From: Arthrobacter terrae
GTDB lineage: Bacteria; Actinomycetota; Actinomycetes; Actinomycetales; Micrococcaceae
Assembly (NCBI RefSeq): GCF_015708085.1
Contig: NZ_JADNYM010000026.1
Coordinates: 1 to 64,000 of the forward strand
Direction: 5' to 3'
DNA: 64,000 nucleotides
Under the pieces are notes generated by a model. That model saw only the letters and a list, made by a program, of their open reading frames with translations. It ran no database searches and was not told where the DNA came from. Shown here one piece after another: positions 15,737 through 26,309 of the stretch. Position numbers and translations under genes: made by a program. Position 1 is the first letter of the stretch. Each line of letters opens with the position of its first letter.

Positions 15737-18485
15737 ATGCACCGTCGTTCGATCCTGTCTACCGCCGAGCGCGAAAGCCTGCTCGCGCTGCCCGATGCTG
15801 AGGATGAGGTGATAGGCAGGACACCTTCATCGGATCAGACGTGGCAATGATCGGCCAGAGACGTGGCGAAGCGATTCGTTTAGGCGTTGCTGCGCAGTCG
15901 TGTTTGCTGCGTTTCCCGGGCAAGGCCTCTCTGCCGAGGCAGATGTTCCCACCGCACTGTTGCACTGGATTGGCGCGCAACTTGGCATCGACCTGATCTG
16001 TTGGCCGGCGTATGCCGCACGGGAAGAAACCCGCCGAGAGCATCTGCTTGAACTTCGCGCCTACCTCGGCATGAAGCCCCTTGGCCTTACTGACTACCGC
16101 GATGCTCTGCATTCGGCCACGGAACTGGCCCTGCAGTCCGATAAGGGCATCGTACTGGCAGGCAGCGTGCTCGAGGCCCTTCGCCGACAGCACGTCGTAA
16201 TTCCGGCATTGGACGTCATTGAACACATCTGCGCCGAAGCCATCACGCTGGCCAACCGCCGTATCTACGCCGCCTTGACGGATGCCCTGTCCGGTGACCA
16301 CCGCCGGCGTTTGGACGATCTACTCAAACGCCGGGAAGAAGGAAAATTCACCCGGCTTGCCTGGTTGCGCCAATCGCCGGTCAAGCCGAACTCGCGGCAC
16401 ATACTCGAACATATTGAGCGCTTGAAAGCCTGGCAGGCGCTGGACCTGCCCGCCGGCATCGAACGCCAGATCCACCAGAACCGTCTGCTCAAGATCGCCC
16501 GTGAGGGCGGGCAGATGACGCCGGCCGATCTGGCCAAGTTCGAACCACAACGCCGCTACGCCACTTTGGTGGCGGTGGCGGCAGAGAGCACGGCCACCGT
16601 CACTGATGAAATCATCGACATGCACGACCGCATCATCGGCAAGCTCTTCAATACAGCCAAGAACCGACACCGGCAACGCCTTGATGGATGCCAAGAAGAA
16701 CGGTACCGACCCGTACATGGCGATCGAATGTGTCATGTCATGAGATGCCTTCACAGCCAGTGTGGACGAGGCGCAAAAGCTCGCCCAACCTGGGGATTTC
16801 GACTTCCTACACCGCATCAGTGAAAGCTACCCAACGGTGCGCTATGCACCTGCGTTCCTGGCCGTGCTCACGCTGAGGGCAGCACCGGCCGCCAAGGACC
16901 TACTTGCGGCCACCGAGGTGCTGCGGGTCATGAACATCGATACCGCGCGCAAGGTGCCGGCAGAGGCGCCGACCGGATTCGTCAAGCCGCGCTGGACCAA
17001 ACTTGTCTTCACCAACGAGGGGATCGACCGACGATATTACGAGCTGTGTGCGCTGTCGGAGCTGAAGAACTTACTGCGCTCAGGCGACATCTGGGTACAG
17101 GGTTCACGCCAATTCAAGGACTTCGACGAATACCTCGTCCCGCGGAAACATTCGTCAACCTCAAATTCGCTGGCACCTTGCCCTTGGGAATATCCAGCGA
17201 TTGCGAGAAATACCTGCACGACCGGCATGCACTGCTGGAACAGCAATTGGCGCTGGCCGACCGTCTTGCCGAGAACGACGGTCTGCCCGATGCCATCATC
17301 ACCGCCTCCGGGTTGAAGATCACCCCAGTCGACGCGGCCGTGCCGGATGCCGCACAGGTGCTGATCGATCAGACAGCGGCACAGCTGCCGCACGTCAAGA
17401 TCACCGACATGCTCATGGAGGTCGACGAATGGACCGGCTTCACACGCCACTTCGCTCACCTGAAGAACGCAGACACGGCCACGGATAAGAAGCTCCTGCT
17501 GACAACGATTCTGGCCGACGGCATCAACCTTGGGCTGACCAAGATGGCTGAATCCTGCCCCGGTACGACCTATGCCAAATTGTCCTGGCTGCAGGCCCGG
17601 CACATCCGAGACGAAACCTACGGGGCCGCCCTCGCTGAACTGGTCAATGCCCAGTCCCGTCAACCCCTCGCCGGGAACTGGGGCGACGGCACCACCTCAT
17701 CCTCCGACGGGCAGCGATTCAAAGCCGGTGGCCGCGCCCAAAAGCACCGGCCACGTCAACGCCAAGTACGGCACCGAACCTGGTCGGATGTTCTATACCC
17801 ACATATCGGACCAGCACTCACCATGCAGTGCCAAGTCGTCACCGTTGGCGTCCGGGACGCAACCTATGTCCTCGATGGACTGCTCTGCCACGAGTCAGAT
17901 CTGCGCATCGAGGAGCACTACACAGACACAAACGGGTTCCCCGACCACGTCTTCGGCCTGATGCATTTACTCGGCTTCCGCTTCGCACCCCCGAATCCGA
18001 GACCTGAGCGAGACCAAGCTATACATCCAAACGGGAGACACCCCCTATGACGCACTCAAACCCCTCATCGGTGGCACCCTCAACATCAAGGCCATCGGCA
18101 CTCATTGGGACGAGATCCTGCGGCTGGCCACCTCGATCAAACAAGGTACTGTCACGGCTCACTCATGCTGCGCAAGCTTGGCAGTTACCCACGCTAGAAC
18201 GGACTGGCCGTTGCCTTGCGCGAACTCGGACGCATCGAACGTACTATCTTTATCCTGGACTGGCTCCAAAACGTGGAACTGCGCCGACGGGTCAATGCCG
18301 GGCTGAACAAGGGAGAAGCACGCAACGCACTCGCACGCGCAGTGTTCTTCAACCGCCTCGGCGAAATCCGGGACCGCGAATATGAACAACAACGCCACCG
18401 AGCCAGCGGGCTCAATCTCCTCACCGCCGCCATCGTGCTCTGGAACACCGTCTACCTCGAATGCGTCACGGCAGCCAGGCCTTAG
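15737..18485 (+). pseudogene. tnpA: Tn3-family transposase, heavily decayed
   Basis: Successive frames spell a full Tn3 TnpA: MHRRSILSTAERESLLALP, an N-terminal block to about 16,655, [44 protein letters not shown], then HLGF-type catalytic text and the end [22 protein letters not shown]. At least eight lesions are visible: frame changes near 15,812, 15,918, 17,143, 17,743, 17,830, 17,990 and 18,155, an in-frame TGA at 16,741 in place of the conserved Trp of SWDAF, and a small deletion near 16,665. It cannot make a working transposase. The resolvase upstream and the terminal repeat downstream show it belonged to a unit Tn3 transposon. Confidence 0.9.
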
Positions 18486-18517
18486 CGTACGATTTTTTCC
18501 GTTTCTGCGGCGACCCC
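18481..18517. repeat. Tn3-family terminal inverted repeat (right end)
   Basis: Reading inward from 18,517 on the minus strand, the sequence begins GGGGTCGCCGCAGAAACG and ends TACGCTAAG, which is the Tn3-family end (GGGG ... ACGCTAAG, about 38 bp). It overlaps the last codons of the tnpA relic and abuts tam coding DNA at 18,518. No matching left end was found upstream, where the integrase trio now lies. Confidence 0.85.
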
Positions 18518-18906
18518 ATTGGAGACCAGTACATCGGTCTCCGGCTCCGGCATCCAGCCGGCGATGTCCGCCAATGCAACGGACAGGTTCTTGGGCGCAT
18601 CGGGTGCCGCCAGTATCTGCTGCGCCGCGTGGATCATCTGCGGCGATGAATCCACCCCACCACCTTCGCTCCGGGCCAGCGGCGCGCCAATGACGCGGTC
18701 AGGGTCCCCGGACCGCAGCCCAGATCAATCACCCGGCGCGGCTGCCGCGCACCAATACGCGCGGTCAGGTCAAAAAGCGGCCGGTCACGTAAATCACCAA
18801 ACCGGACGTACTGCTCCGGATCCCACACCGGTGTCGTCCCCCGTTGGCCATGCCGCTCGGGTGCCTGCCCCTGCAGTGCCAGCCCTTCGGGTATCTTCGA
18901 TTCCAT
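18518..18906 (-). pseudogene. tam: Trans-aconitate 2-methyltransferase, truncated by Tn3
   Basis: The frame begins MESKIPEGL at 18906 and contains [21 protein letters not shown] and [13 protein letters not shown], the N-terminus and SAM-binding motif I of Tam methyltransferases, which methylate trans-aconitate with S-adenosylmethionine. After KVVG the frame is lost at a run of four C on the plus strand (18,655-18,658). One extra base restores [15 protein letters not shown] through DIAGWMPEPETDVLVSN, right up to the Tn3 end. The C-terminal half is missing and was not found elsewhere in the window. The gene is divergent from the helicase, 44 bp away. Confidence 0.85.
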
Positions 18907-18950
18907 GGGGATGATCGTGCCACAGTATTAGCCCTTAAGCTTGAGGCATC

Positions 18951-21482
18951 ATGAATCTTGCGCAGCAGCTTCCTCCCCGCACCTCCGGCAGCCCCGACCC
19001 GGACGCCGTCTTCATGGCCTTCCTGGGATGGGTCCAAGAGCGTGGACTGAGCCTGTACCCGGCGCAGGAGGAAGCGGTGATGGAACTCGTTTCCGGCAAT
19101 AACGTTATTCTGTCCACTCCCACTGGGTCGGGCAAATCTCTGGTGGCAGTCGGCGCTCACTTTCAGGCACTCTCGGCCGGACAACGCAGTTACTACACCG
19201 CTCCGATCAAGGCTCTGGTTTCGGAAAAGTTCTTTGCCCTGTGCGACATTTTCGGCGCCCAGAACGTGGGGATGATCACCGGAGATTCGTCGGTCAACCA
19301 GGACGCGCCAATCATCTGCTGCACCGCGGAAATTTTGGCCAATATTGCCCTTCGCGAAGGTGCCGCCGCAGACCTGGGCGTGGTGATCATGGACGAGTTC
19401 CATTTCTACGCCGACCCGCAACGCGGTTGGGCGTGGCAGGTCCCGCTGCTGGAGCTCCCACAGGCGCAATTCCTGCTGATGTCCGCGACCCTCGGGGAGG
19501 TGGCAGGCTTTGAACGCGAGCTGACGGAGCTGACCGGCAGGACGACGACGACGGTCTCCTCCGCGGAGCGTCCAATCCCGCTGCACTACTACTACGTGCA
19601 GACCAGCATCCACGAGACGCTTGAGGAACTGCTGAGCACCAAGCAGGTCCCGGTTTATGTGGTGCATTTCAGCCAGGCCGAAGCCATTGACCGGGCACAA
19701 AACCTCATGAGCATCAACGTCTGCACCCGCGAGGAGAAGGACAGGATCGGCGAGCTCATTGCAGGCTTCCGATTCGCCGCCGGGTTCGGCAAGACGCTCA
19801 ACCGGCTGGTCCGGCACGGCATTGGCGTACACCACGCGGGGATGCTGCCCAAATACCGCCGGCTGGTGGAACAACTCGCTCAGGCGGGCCTGTTGAAGGT
19901 CATCTGCGGTACAGACACCCTCGGCGTGGGTATTAACGTGCCGATCCGGACCGTGCTGCTGACAGCGCTGAGCAAATACGACGGCGTCCGCACCAGGATT
20001 CTGCAGGTGCGCGAATTCCACCAGATCGCCGGCCGCGCGGGGCGGGCCGGCTACGACACTGCGGGGACCGTCGTCGTCCAGGCGCCCGAGCATGTGGTGG
20101 AAAATGTCAGGGCCATGGCAAAAGCACACGCCAAGTTCGGCGATGATGCGAAAAAACTTCGCCAGGTGGTGAAAAAGAAGCCGCAGGACGGCTTTGTCAG
20201 CTGGGGTGAGCCGACGTTCAACCGCCTGGTGGAGTCCGTACCGGAACCTCTGACGTCCAGTTTCACCATTACGCACGCCATGCTGCTCAACCTACTGGAG
20301 CGCCCTGGCGATCCGTTTCAGGCGGCACGCCGGCTGCTGACCAATAACCGGGAACCGCGTGCAGCGCAGCTGAAGCTGATGCGCAAGGCGCTCGGTATTT
20401 ACCGCGAGCTCTTGGGAGCCGGGATTTTGGAGCGCATCCCACCCGAGGAGCAGACCGGTGATGGCCGCACCGTGCGGCTGACCGTGCACCTGCAACTGAA
20501 CTTTGCCCTGAACCAGCCGCTCTCCCCTTTTGCCTTGGCCGCGCTGGAGCTGCTGGATCCCGAGTCTGCCGGTTACGCACTGGACGCGGTTTCCGTTATT
20601 GAGTCCACGCTGGAAAAGCCACGGCAGATCCTCTCCGCCCAGCTGCGGCACGCTCGCACCGAGGCCATCACAGCGATGAAGGCCGAGGGGATGGAATACG
20701 ACCAGAGGATGGCCCTGCTCGATGAAGTCACCTATCCGATGCCGTTGGGTGAGCTGCTGCAGCAGTCATTCGAGGTCTACCGCAAGGGCGCCCCGTGGGT
20801 CGGTGACTTCGAGCTCGCGCCGAAGTCGATCGTCCGGGATATGTATGAGCGCGCCATGAACTTCGGTGAGTTTGTCCAGTTCTACTCGTTGGCACGTTCG
20901 GAAGGCATTGTGCTGCGCTACCTGGCAGACGCCTATAAGGCGTTGCGCCAGACAGTCCCGCAGGACGCGTTGCGTGAAGACCTGGAGGACATTATTGCCT
21001 GGCTTGGCGAGCTGGTGCGGCAGGTGGATTCAAGTTTGCTGGACGAGTGGGAAGAGCTGACCAGCGGTGCCGCGCCACGGCCGCACGATGCGCCGCCGCC
21101 CCCGCCCCCGAGCTTGACGGGTAATGAGCGTGCGTTCCGGGTGATGGTGCGCAATGAAATGTTCCGGCGCATTGAATTGGCGGCCGCGGATAATTTTACG
21201 GCGCTGGGGGCGCTCGACGACGGCGCCGGCTGGAACGCTGACCGCTGGGCTGATGCGTTGGATGCATATTGGGACGAGCACGAGTACCTCAACGACGGGC
21301 CGACCGCGCGGGGCCCGTCGCTGCTGGAGATTACCCCCGCTGCCGGCATCTGGAAGGTGCGGCAGATCATTGATGACCCGGCGGGTAACCACGATTGGAC
21401 CCTGGCGGCAGAGGTGGATTTGGCGGCATCGGACGAGGCCGGGACCGCGGTGGTACGCGTTCTGAATTTCAGCCGGCTCTGA
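18951..21482 (+). CDS. Ski2-like DEAD/DEAH helicase with DUF3516
   Basis: This 843-aa protein has Walker A STPTGSGKSL (about residue 58), PIKALVSEKF, DEFHFY (DExH motif II), SATLGE (motif III), the second RecA domain ending in HQIAGRAGRAGYDT (motif VI), and a long C-terminal region of the DUF3516 type. It belongs to the Ski2-like group of ATP-dependent RNA helicases found across actinobacteria, probably acting in RNA turnover, though the substrate is not established. A proline run (APPPPPPSL, about residue 717) marks a linker. The gene stands alone with a short gap to the acetyltransferase that follows. Confidence 0.9.
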   Translation: MNLAQQLPPRTSGSPDPDAVFMAFLGWVQERGLSLYPAQEEAVMELVSGNNVILSTPTGSGKSLVAVGAHFQALSAGQRSYYTAPIKALVSEKFFALCDIFGAQNVGMITGDSSVNQDAPIICCTAEILANIALREGAAADLGVVIMDEFHFYADPQRGWAWQVPLLELPQAQFLLMSATLGEVAGFERELTELTGRTTTTVSSAERPIPLHYYYVQTSIHETLEELLSTKQVPVYVVHFSQAEAIDRAQNLMSINVCTREEKDRIGELIAGFRFAAGFGKTLNRLVRHGIGVHHAGMLPKYRRLVEQLAQAGLLKVICGTDTLGVGINVPIRTVLLTALSKYDGVRTRILQVREFHQIAGRAGRAGYDTAGTVVVQAPEHVVENVRAMAKAHAKFGDDAKKLRQVVKKKPQDGFVSWGEPTFNRLVESVPEPLTSSFTITHAMLLNLLERPGDPFQAARRLLTNNREPRAAQLKLMRKALGIYRELLGAGILERIPPEEQTGDGRTVRLTVHLQLNFALNQPLSPFALAALELLDPESAGYALDAVSVIESTLEKPRQILSAQLRHARTEAITAMKAEGMEYDQRMALLDEVTYPMPLGELLQQSFEVYRKGAPWVGDFELAPKSIVRDMYERAMNFGEFVQFYSLARSEGIVLRYLADAYKALRQTVPQDALREDLEDIIAWLGELVRQVDSSLLDEWEELTSGAAPRPHDAPPPPPPSLTGNERAFRVMVRNEMFRRIELAAADNFTALGALDDGAGWNADRWADALDAYWDEHEYLNDGPTARGPSLLEITPAAGIWKVRQIIDDPAGNHDWTLAAEVDLAASDEAGTAVVRVLNFSRL

Positions 21483-21550
21483 GTCTTCGCTGCGCTGCCG
21501 GTGAAGTCCGGCAGGCCGGGGCGGGCCGATTCAGACGATAGGCTCGGAAC

Positions 21551-22114
21551 ATGTCTTTTATTCGTGCCGCAGTGCCCGCCGACGTCCCCGCGATTTTGTC
21601 CCTGATCCATGATCTGGCGATCTATGAGAAGGAACCAGATGCTGTCCGGAACACCGAAGAGATGCTGATGCAGGCCCTCTTTGGCACTAATCCTCAAATC
21701 TTTGCGCATGTGGCGCTGGAGCATGAAATTGACCACGACGGCAGGGCCGACGCGGTCACTTCGGTACCTGCAGCCGGCGGGTCGGACGCCGTTATGGGCT
21801 TCGCGCTATGGTTCCTGAACTACTCCACGTGGGAGGGCACGCACGGGATCTACCTGGAGGACCTCTACGTCCGGCCGGAAGCGCGCGGAGCCGGACATGG
21901 CAAGGCACTGCTGCGGACACTCGCCGGCATTGCATCCGATCGGGGTTATGCACGGATGGAATGGAGCGTCCTGGATTGGAACGCGCCGTCGATCAGGTTT
22001 TACCAGGGGCTCGGTGCTGCGCCGATGGATGGTTGGTCGGTCTTTCGACTCAGCGGTGAGGCCCTGGCCAGCTTCGGTAGACTCCAGGCAACGGCCGGCG
22101 AGGAGCTCCGATGA
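21551..22114 (+). CDS. GNAT-family N-acetyltransferase
   Basis: This 187-aa protein carries a complete GNAT fold. FIRAAVPADVPAILSLIHDLAIYEKEPD is the N-terminal strand-helix typical of diamine/thialysine-type acetyltransferases. YLEDLYVRPEARGAGHGKALL is motif A with the acetyl-CoA loop RGAGHGK, and WSVLDWNAPSIRFYQGLGA is motif B. The LEDLYV and DWN..A..FY wording recalls the SSAT-like (PaiA/diamine) branch, so a small amine or aminoacyl compound is the likely acceptor. The stop overlaps the start of the following peptidase by four bases. Confidence 0.9.
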   Translation: MSFIRAAVPADVPAILSLIHDLAIYEKEPDAVRNTEEMLMQALFGTNPQIFAHVALEHEIDHDGRADAVTSVPAAGGSDAVMGFALWFLNYSTWEGTHGIYLEDLYVRPEARGAGHGKALLRTLAGIASDRGYARMEWSVLDWNAPSIRFYQGLGAAPMDGWSVFRLSGEALASFGRLQATAGEELR

Positions 22115-23460
22115 GCGATAAACGGTCCCTTCCTGCGACGCGCGATAGTGGGCTGCAGCAACGTGTACATCGGCAGGGCACAACGCATGAAACCCGAGGG
22201 ATGCGGCTCACGGATCATTGGTTCAGCGTTCCGCTTAACCACTCCCGGCCCAAGGAGACACAGCTGGAAATCTTCGCCCGGGAAATAACTGCCTCCGCTC
22301 ACACGCCCGACGATGTGGCCGGGCTCCCGTGGCTGCTGTACTTGCAGGGTGGTCCGGGCGGCCGCGGCATTCGCCCTACCTCCCTTAACGGCTGGCTCAA
22401 GGAAGCCACCGCGTCCTTCCGTGTGCTGATGATGGACCAACGCGGCACCGGTCTGTCCACGCCCGCCACACGCCAGACCCTGCCCTCGGTAGGCAACGCA
22501 GCAGCGCAGGCAGAGTACCTTTCGAACTTCCGGGCTGACTCGATCGTTGCCGATGCGGAACTTATCCGAGCCGCAATTGCGGGCGGGCCGTGGACCATTT
22601 ATGGCCAGAGCTTCGGGGGGTTCTGCGCCCTGACGTATCTCTCCTTCGCACCCGAAGGCCTGCGTGAGGTGTTGATCACCGGAGGCCTTGCCCCATTGAC
22701 CGGTTCTCCGGACCGCGTCTATCAGGCCACGTACGCCAGGGTAGCTGAACGCAACGCCGAGTATTTTGCCCGTTACCCCGAGGACCGTGCCTTAACCAGC
22801 CGGATATTCCGGCACCTGGAAAACGTAACGGAGAATCTTCCGACGGGCGAGCGGCTAACGCCCGAGCGCTTCCAAATGGTCGGAAATTTCCTCGGTGGCA
22901 ATACCCGGATGGATGCCCTGCATTACTTATTGGAAGATGCGTTCGTCTCCACCGCCGAAGGCTGGCGACTGTCGGATTTGTTCCTGGCCGAGGTCTCGGC
23001 CCAGGTCAGCCGTCGGCCCAATCCGCTCTACGCGCTGCTGCACGAGTCGATCTACGCCCAAGGCGACGCCACCAACTGGTCCGCGTGGCGGGTATTAGAC
23101 CAATACGCAGACTTCCAACCCAGCGGCGAGGCGCCGCTGCTCACCGGCGAAATGGTCTATCCCTGGTACTTCACGCAGGATCCGGCGCTGGTACCGCTCG
23201 CGGACGTGGCAGAAATGCTCGCCTGCAGGGACAACTGGCCGGCGCTGTATGATCCGGGGCAACTGGCCCGGAACACCGTGCCGGTGGCCGCGGCCGTTTA
23301 TCTTAACGACATTTATGTTGATCACGATCTGTCGATGGAAACGGCGGCAGCGGTGCGTGGACTTCAGGCATGGGAAACAGCCGATTATCATCATGACGGC
23401 ATCACCGAAGACGGCGAGGAAATCTTCGCGCGCTTGCTGGGAATGTGCCGCAAACTCTAG
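22111..23460 (+). CDS. Alpha/beta hydrolase, proline iminopeptidase-like (peptidase S33)
   Basis: This 449-aa alpha/beta hydrolase has LQGGPGGRG (oxyanion region), MMDQRGTGLS, the nucleophile elbow IYGQSFGGFC, and a C-terminal LNDIYVDHDLS carrying the probable Asp/His of the triad. The QGGPG and DQRGTG boxes define the S33 prolyl aminopeptidase group, which removes N-terminal proline from small peptides in the cytoplasm. It is coupled to the acetyltransferase by an ATGA overlap, so both may work on the same class of small peptide or amine compounds. No signal peptide is present. Confidence 0.88.
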   Translation: MSDKRSLPATRDSGLQQRVHRQGTTHETRGMRLTDHWFSVPLNHSRPKETQLEIFAREITASAHTPDDVAGLPWLLYLQGGPGGRGIRPTSLNGWLKEATASFRVLMMDQRGTGLSTPATRQTLPSVGNAAAQAEYLSNFRADSIVADAELIRAAIAGGPWTIYGQSFGGFCALTYLSFAPEGLREVLITGGLAPLTGSPDRVYQATYARVAERNAEYFARYPEDRALTSRIFRHLENVTENLPTGERLTPERFQMVGNFLGGNTRMDALHYLLEDAFVSTAEGWRLSDLFLAEVSAQVSRRPNPLYALLHESIYAQGDATNWSAWRVLDQYADFQPSGEAPLLTGEMVYPWYFTQDPALVPLADVAEMLACRDNWPALYDPGQLARNTVPVAAAVYLNDIYVDHDLSMETAAAVRGLQAWETADYHHDGITEDGEEIFARLLGMCRKL

Positions 23461-23467
23461 TCCATCG

Positions 23468-23495
23468 TGCCGGGCAGGCCTATGCGTGCCCGGCA
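23468..23495. terminator. Bidirectional terminator hairpin between peptidase and uvrB
   Basis: TGCCGGGCA (23468-23476) and TGCCCGGCA (23487-23495) form a perfect 9-base stem with a 10-base loop. It lies in the 19-base gap between two convergent genes and overlaps the last codons of uvrB. Confidence 0.6.
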
Positions 23496-25567
23496 GACTG
23501 CATCTGACGCAGTTCCTTCTTCAAGTCCCCCACCTCGTCACGCAGTCTGGCCGCCAGCTCAAAGTGCAGATCCGCGGCGGCGGAATGCATCTGCTCCGTC
23601 AGCTGAGCGATCAGGTCCAGCAGGTCCTCGGCCGGCACGGCCGCGAGTCCATCGTGGCGGACCGGAACCGGCGCCTTGCCGCGTGCTTTCCCACGTCCCT
23701 TACCCGCGGCCTCCAGCAGTTCACGGGTGTCCGCATCCTCCCGGTTCAAGGTGTCCGTAATGTCTGCAATCCGCTTCCGCAGCGGCGTCGGATCGATCCC
23801 GTGCTCCGTGTTGTACTCCACCTGGATGACGCGTCGCCGGTTGGTTTCATCAATGGCTTTGGCCATTGAGTCAGTGATTCTGTCCGCATACATATGCACC
23901 TGACCGGAGACGTTCCTGGCCGCACGGCCAATGGTCTGGATCAGCGAGGTGGCAGAGCGCAGGAAGCCTTCCTTGTCCGCATCCAGAATACTCACCAGTG
24001 ACACCTCGGGCAGGTCCAGGCCCTCGCGGAGGAGGTTGATTCCCACCAGCACGTCAAAGGTGCCCATCCTGAGTTCGCGCAAGAGTTCAACACGCCGCAG
24101 CGTATCCACGTCAGAGTGCAGGTATTGGACCTTGACGCCGTGTCCCAGCAGATAGTCTGTGAGGTCTTCCGACATCCGCTTGGTCAGCGTGGTGACCAGG
24201 ACACGCTCGTTGCGCTCCACCCGGACCCGGATCTCCGCCAGCAGATCATCGATCTGTCCCTTGCTTGGTTTGACAATAATTTCCGGATCGATCAGTCCCG
24301 TGGGACGGATGATTTGCTGGACAGTTCCGTCCGCCTTAGCCAGCTCGTACTTCCCGGGTGTCGCGGACAGGTAGACCGTCTGGCCCACCCGTTCGAGAAA
24401 CTCGTCCCACTTCAGCGGCCGGTTATCCATTGCCGAGGGCAGACGGAAACCGTGGTCCACCAAGGTGCGCTTGCGCGACATATCACCTTCATACATCGCC
24501 CCGATCTGCGGAACCGTCACGTGGGATTCATCGATGACCAGCAGGAAATCGTCCGGAAAATAATCGAGCAGGCAGTGCGGTGCGGTCCCTGGTCCTCGTC
24601 CGTCGATGTGCCTCGAATAGTTCTCAATGCCATTGCAGAAGCCCATCTCCTGCATCATTTCCAGATCGTAGGTGGTCCTGATGCGCAACCGCTGGGCCTC
24701 CAGCAGCTTATTTTGCCCCTCCAGCTCCTGGAGCCGGACGGCCAGCTCATCCTCGATCTGCTTGACGGCACGGTTCATCCGCTCCGGGCCGGCAACATAA
24801 TGCGAAGCCGGAAAGACGTACATCTCGGTCTCTTCGCGGATAACCTCTCCGGTCAACGGGTGCAGGGTGTAGATCTTTTCGATCTCGTCGCCGAAAAACT
24901 CGATCCGAATGGCTTGTTCCTCGTACATGGGGATGATTTCCACCGTATCCCCACGCACGCGGAATGTGCCTCGGTGGAAATCGATGTCATTGCGCGCGTA
25001 TTGCATGCTGACAAACTTGCGCAGCAGATTATCCCTGCTCATCTGGGCACCGCGACGCAACGTCACCATGCCGGCGACGTATTCCTCCGGCGTGCCCAGT
25101 CCGTAGATGCAGGATACTGTGGCCACCACAATCACATCCCTGCGGGTCAGCAAAGTGTTGGTTGCCGAGTGCCGGAGCCGCTCAACCTCCTCGTTAACGG
25201 AGGAATCCTTTTCGATAAAGGTGTCCGTCTGAGGTACGTATGCTTCCGGCTGGTAGTAGTCGTAATACGAAACGAAATACTCGACGGCGTTGTTCGGCAG
25301 AAGTTCACGGAACTCATTCGCCAGCTGTGCGGCCAGTGTTTTGTTCTGCACCATCACCAGCGTGGGGCGCTGAACCTGTTCGATCAGCCACGCCGTCGTC
25401 GCCGATTTACCGGTTCCGGTGGCGCCCAACAGAACAACATCCTTCTCGCCGTTGTTGATCCGCTCCGTCAGTTCCTTAATAGCGGCAGGCTGATCCCCCG
25501 CCGGCTGATAGTCGCTAATGACCTCAAAGGGTGCCACAATACGGTTGATTTCCTGCGCAAGACTCAT
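23480..25567 (-). CDS. uvrB: Excinuclease ABC subunit B
   Basis: This 695-aa protein is a full-length UvrB, the damage-verification helicase of nucleotide excision repair. [11 protein letters not shown] is the P-loop (about residue 48), [14 protein letters not shown] lies next to the beta-hairpin that clamps DNA, and DESHVT is motif [12 protein letters not shown] is motif VI, and [14 protein letters not shown] to the end is the UVR motif that binds UvrC. It stands alone on the minus strand, as usual in actinobacteria, in the conserved neighbourhood with coaE, rpsA and polA. The upstream gap of about 150 bp contains no obvious LexA box. Confidence 0.98.
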   Translation of the reverse strand: MSLAQEINRIVAPFEVISDYQPAGDQPAAIKELTERINNGEKDVVLLGATGTGKSATTAWLIEQVQRPTLVMVQNKTLAAQLANEFRELLPNNAVEYFVSYYDYYQPEAYVPQTDTFIEKDSSVNEEVERLRHSATNTLLTRRDVIVVATVSCIYGLGTPEEYVAGMVTLRRGAQMSRDNLLRKFVSMQYARNDIDFHRGTFRVRGDTVEIIPMYEEQAIRIEFFGDEIEKIYTLHPLTGEVIREETEMYVFPASHYVAGPERMNRAVKQIEDELAVRLQELEGQNKLLEAQRLRIRTTYDLEMMQEMGFCNGIENYSRHIDGRGPGTAPHCLLDYFPDDFLLVIDESHVTVPQIGAMYEGDMSRKRTLVDHGFRLPSAMDNRPLKWDEFLERVGQTVYLSATPGKYELAKADGTVQQIIRPTGLIDPEIIVKPSKGQIDDLLAEIRVRVERNERVLVTTLTKRMSEDLTDYLLGHGVKVQYLHSDVDTLRRVELLRELRMGTFDVLVGINLLREGLDLPEVSLVSILDADKEGFLRSATSLIQTIGRAARNVSGQVHMYADRITDSMAKAIDETNRRRVIQVEYNTEHGIDPTPLRKRIADITDTLNREDADTRELLEAAGKGRGKARGKAPVPVRHDGLAAVPAEDLLDLIAQLTEQMHSAAADLHFELAARLRDEVGDLKKELRQMQSAGHA

Positions 25568-25721
25568 ACCCTAACGCTACCGCTTGCCACCGACACGGGT
25601 AAGGCGGCCGACTGCCGCATCGATGGAACATCCCTTCCCCGAGCCCGGCGCAGCGCTGGTTGCATGGAAGAATGGCTGGGGAACCACCAGTATCTACTCG
25701 GCACCTAAGACAGAGGACATC

Positions 25722-26210
25722 ATGACTGAAAGCAACCCGCAACAGCCTGCCCCCTTCGGCCAGGAGCCCGCAAAGTCCGATCAACCCACTCCTGCCTACG
25801 GCCAGTCTGCCCCGCCGGCCTACGCGCACGCAGCCCCGCCTGCCTATGGCACCCAGCCGCCGGCTCCCTACGGACAGCAGCCGCAGCAGAGCTACCAAGG
25901 CGCCACAGTACAGGATCCGGGCAAAACGCTCGGCATCATCGGCCTGGTCCTGGCTTTCCTGATCAGCATCGCCGGACTCGTGGTCAGCATCATTGCGCTC
26001 AAAAAATCAAAGGCAGCGGGATTCAAGAACACCCCCGCCAAGGTCGGAATCATTGTCAGCATCATTGTTTCGGTGCTCTGGATCGCGGGAATCATCATCG
26101 TGGCCATTGCGCTAGTGAACCTGACCAACGAACTGCAGGATGCCTGCGGCAATGGGCAGCCCACCTTCGTGTTCAACGGCATGGAGCAGGCCTGCCCCGC
26201 TGTGAAGTAA
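25722..26210 (+). CDS. DUF4190-like membrane protein with Pro/Tyr/Gln-rich N-terminus
   Basis: The ATG at 25722 is preferred because it opens a low-complexity leader (TESNPQQPAPFGQEPAK) typical of these proteins. The 162-aa product has an N-terminal repeat region of AP.AYG units (AYGQSAPPAYAHAAPPAYGT), then two transmembrane segments (LGIIGLVLAFLISIAGLVVS at about 66-88 and VGIIVSIIVSVLWIAGIIIV at about 105-128) and a short outside tail with two Cys (DACGNGQ and QACPAVK). The double-helix membrane part is that of DUF4190-like proteins. The repeat region is probably cytoplasmic and interaction-prone; function is unknown. Confidence 0.75.
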   Translation: MTESNPQQPAPFGQEPAKSDQPTPAYGQSAPPAYAHAAPPAYGTQPPAPYGQQPQQSYQGATVQDPGKTLGIIGLVLAFLISIAGLVVSIIALKKSKAAGFKNTPAKVGIIVSIIVSVLWIAGIIIVAIALVNLTNELQDACGNGQPTFVFNGMEQACPAVK

Positions 26211-26254
26211 TAGTCCCCCCGGAACTTATCCACGAAGTTATCCAGGAGCTGAGG

Positions 26255-26290
26255 AGAGCTGCCGTTGCATCCGCTGCGGCGGCTCTTTTT
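26255..26290 (+). terminator. Rho-independent terminator after the DUF4190-like gene
   Basis: AGAGCTGCCG (26255-26264) pairs with CGGCGGCTCT (26277-26286), with one G-T pair, and is followed by a run of T. It lies 45 bases downstream of the stop codon and before the convergent coaE gene. Confidence 0.7.
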
Positions 26291-26309
26291 GGTTCCGGAC
26301 GCGGCCCGG

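Noticed and set aside
18765-20276. 503-codon minus-strand frame covering tam and part of the helicase
   Set aside because: Crosses the real tam frame and is antisense to helicase motifs; not a gene.
24116-25708. 530-codon open frame on the plus strand opposite uvrB
   Set aside because: Mirror of the highly conserved uvrB codons in GC-rich DNA; no ribosome-binding site and no recognisable domain.
23480-25720. LexA box upstream of uvrB
   Set aside because: No palindrome resembling the actinobacterial SOS box was seen in the gap to the DUF4190-like gene.
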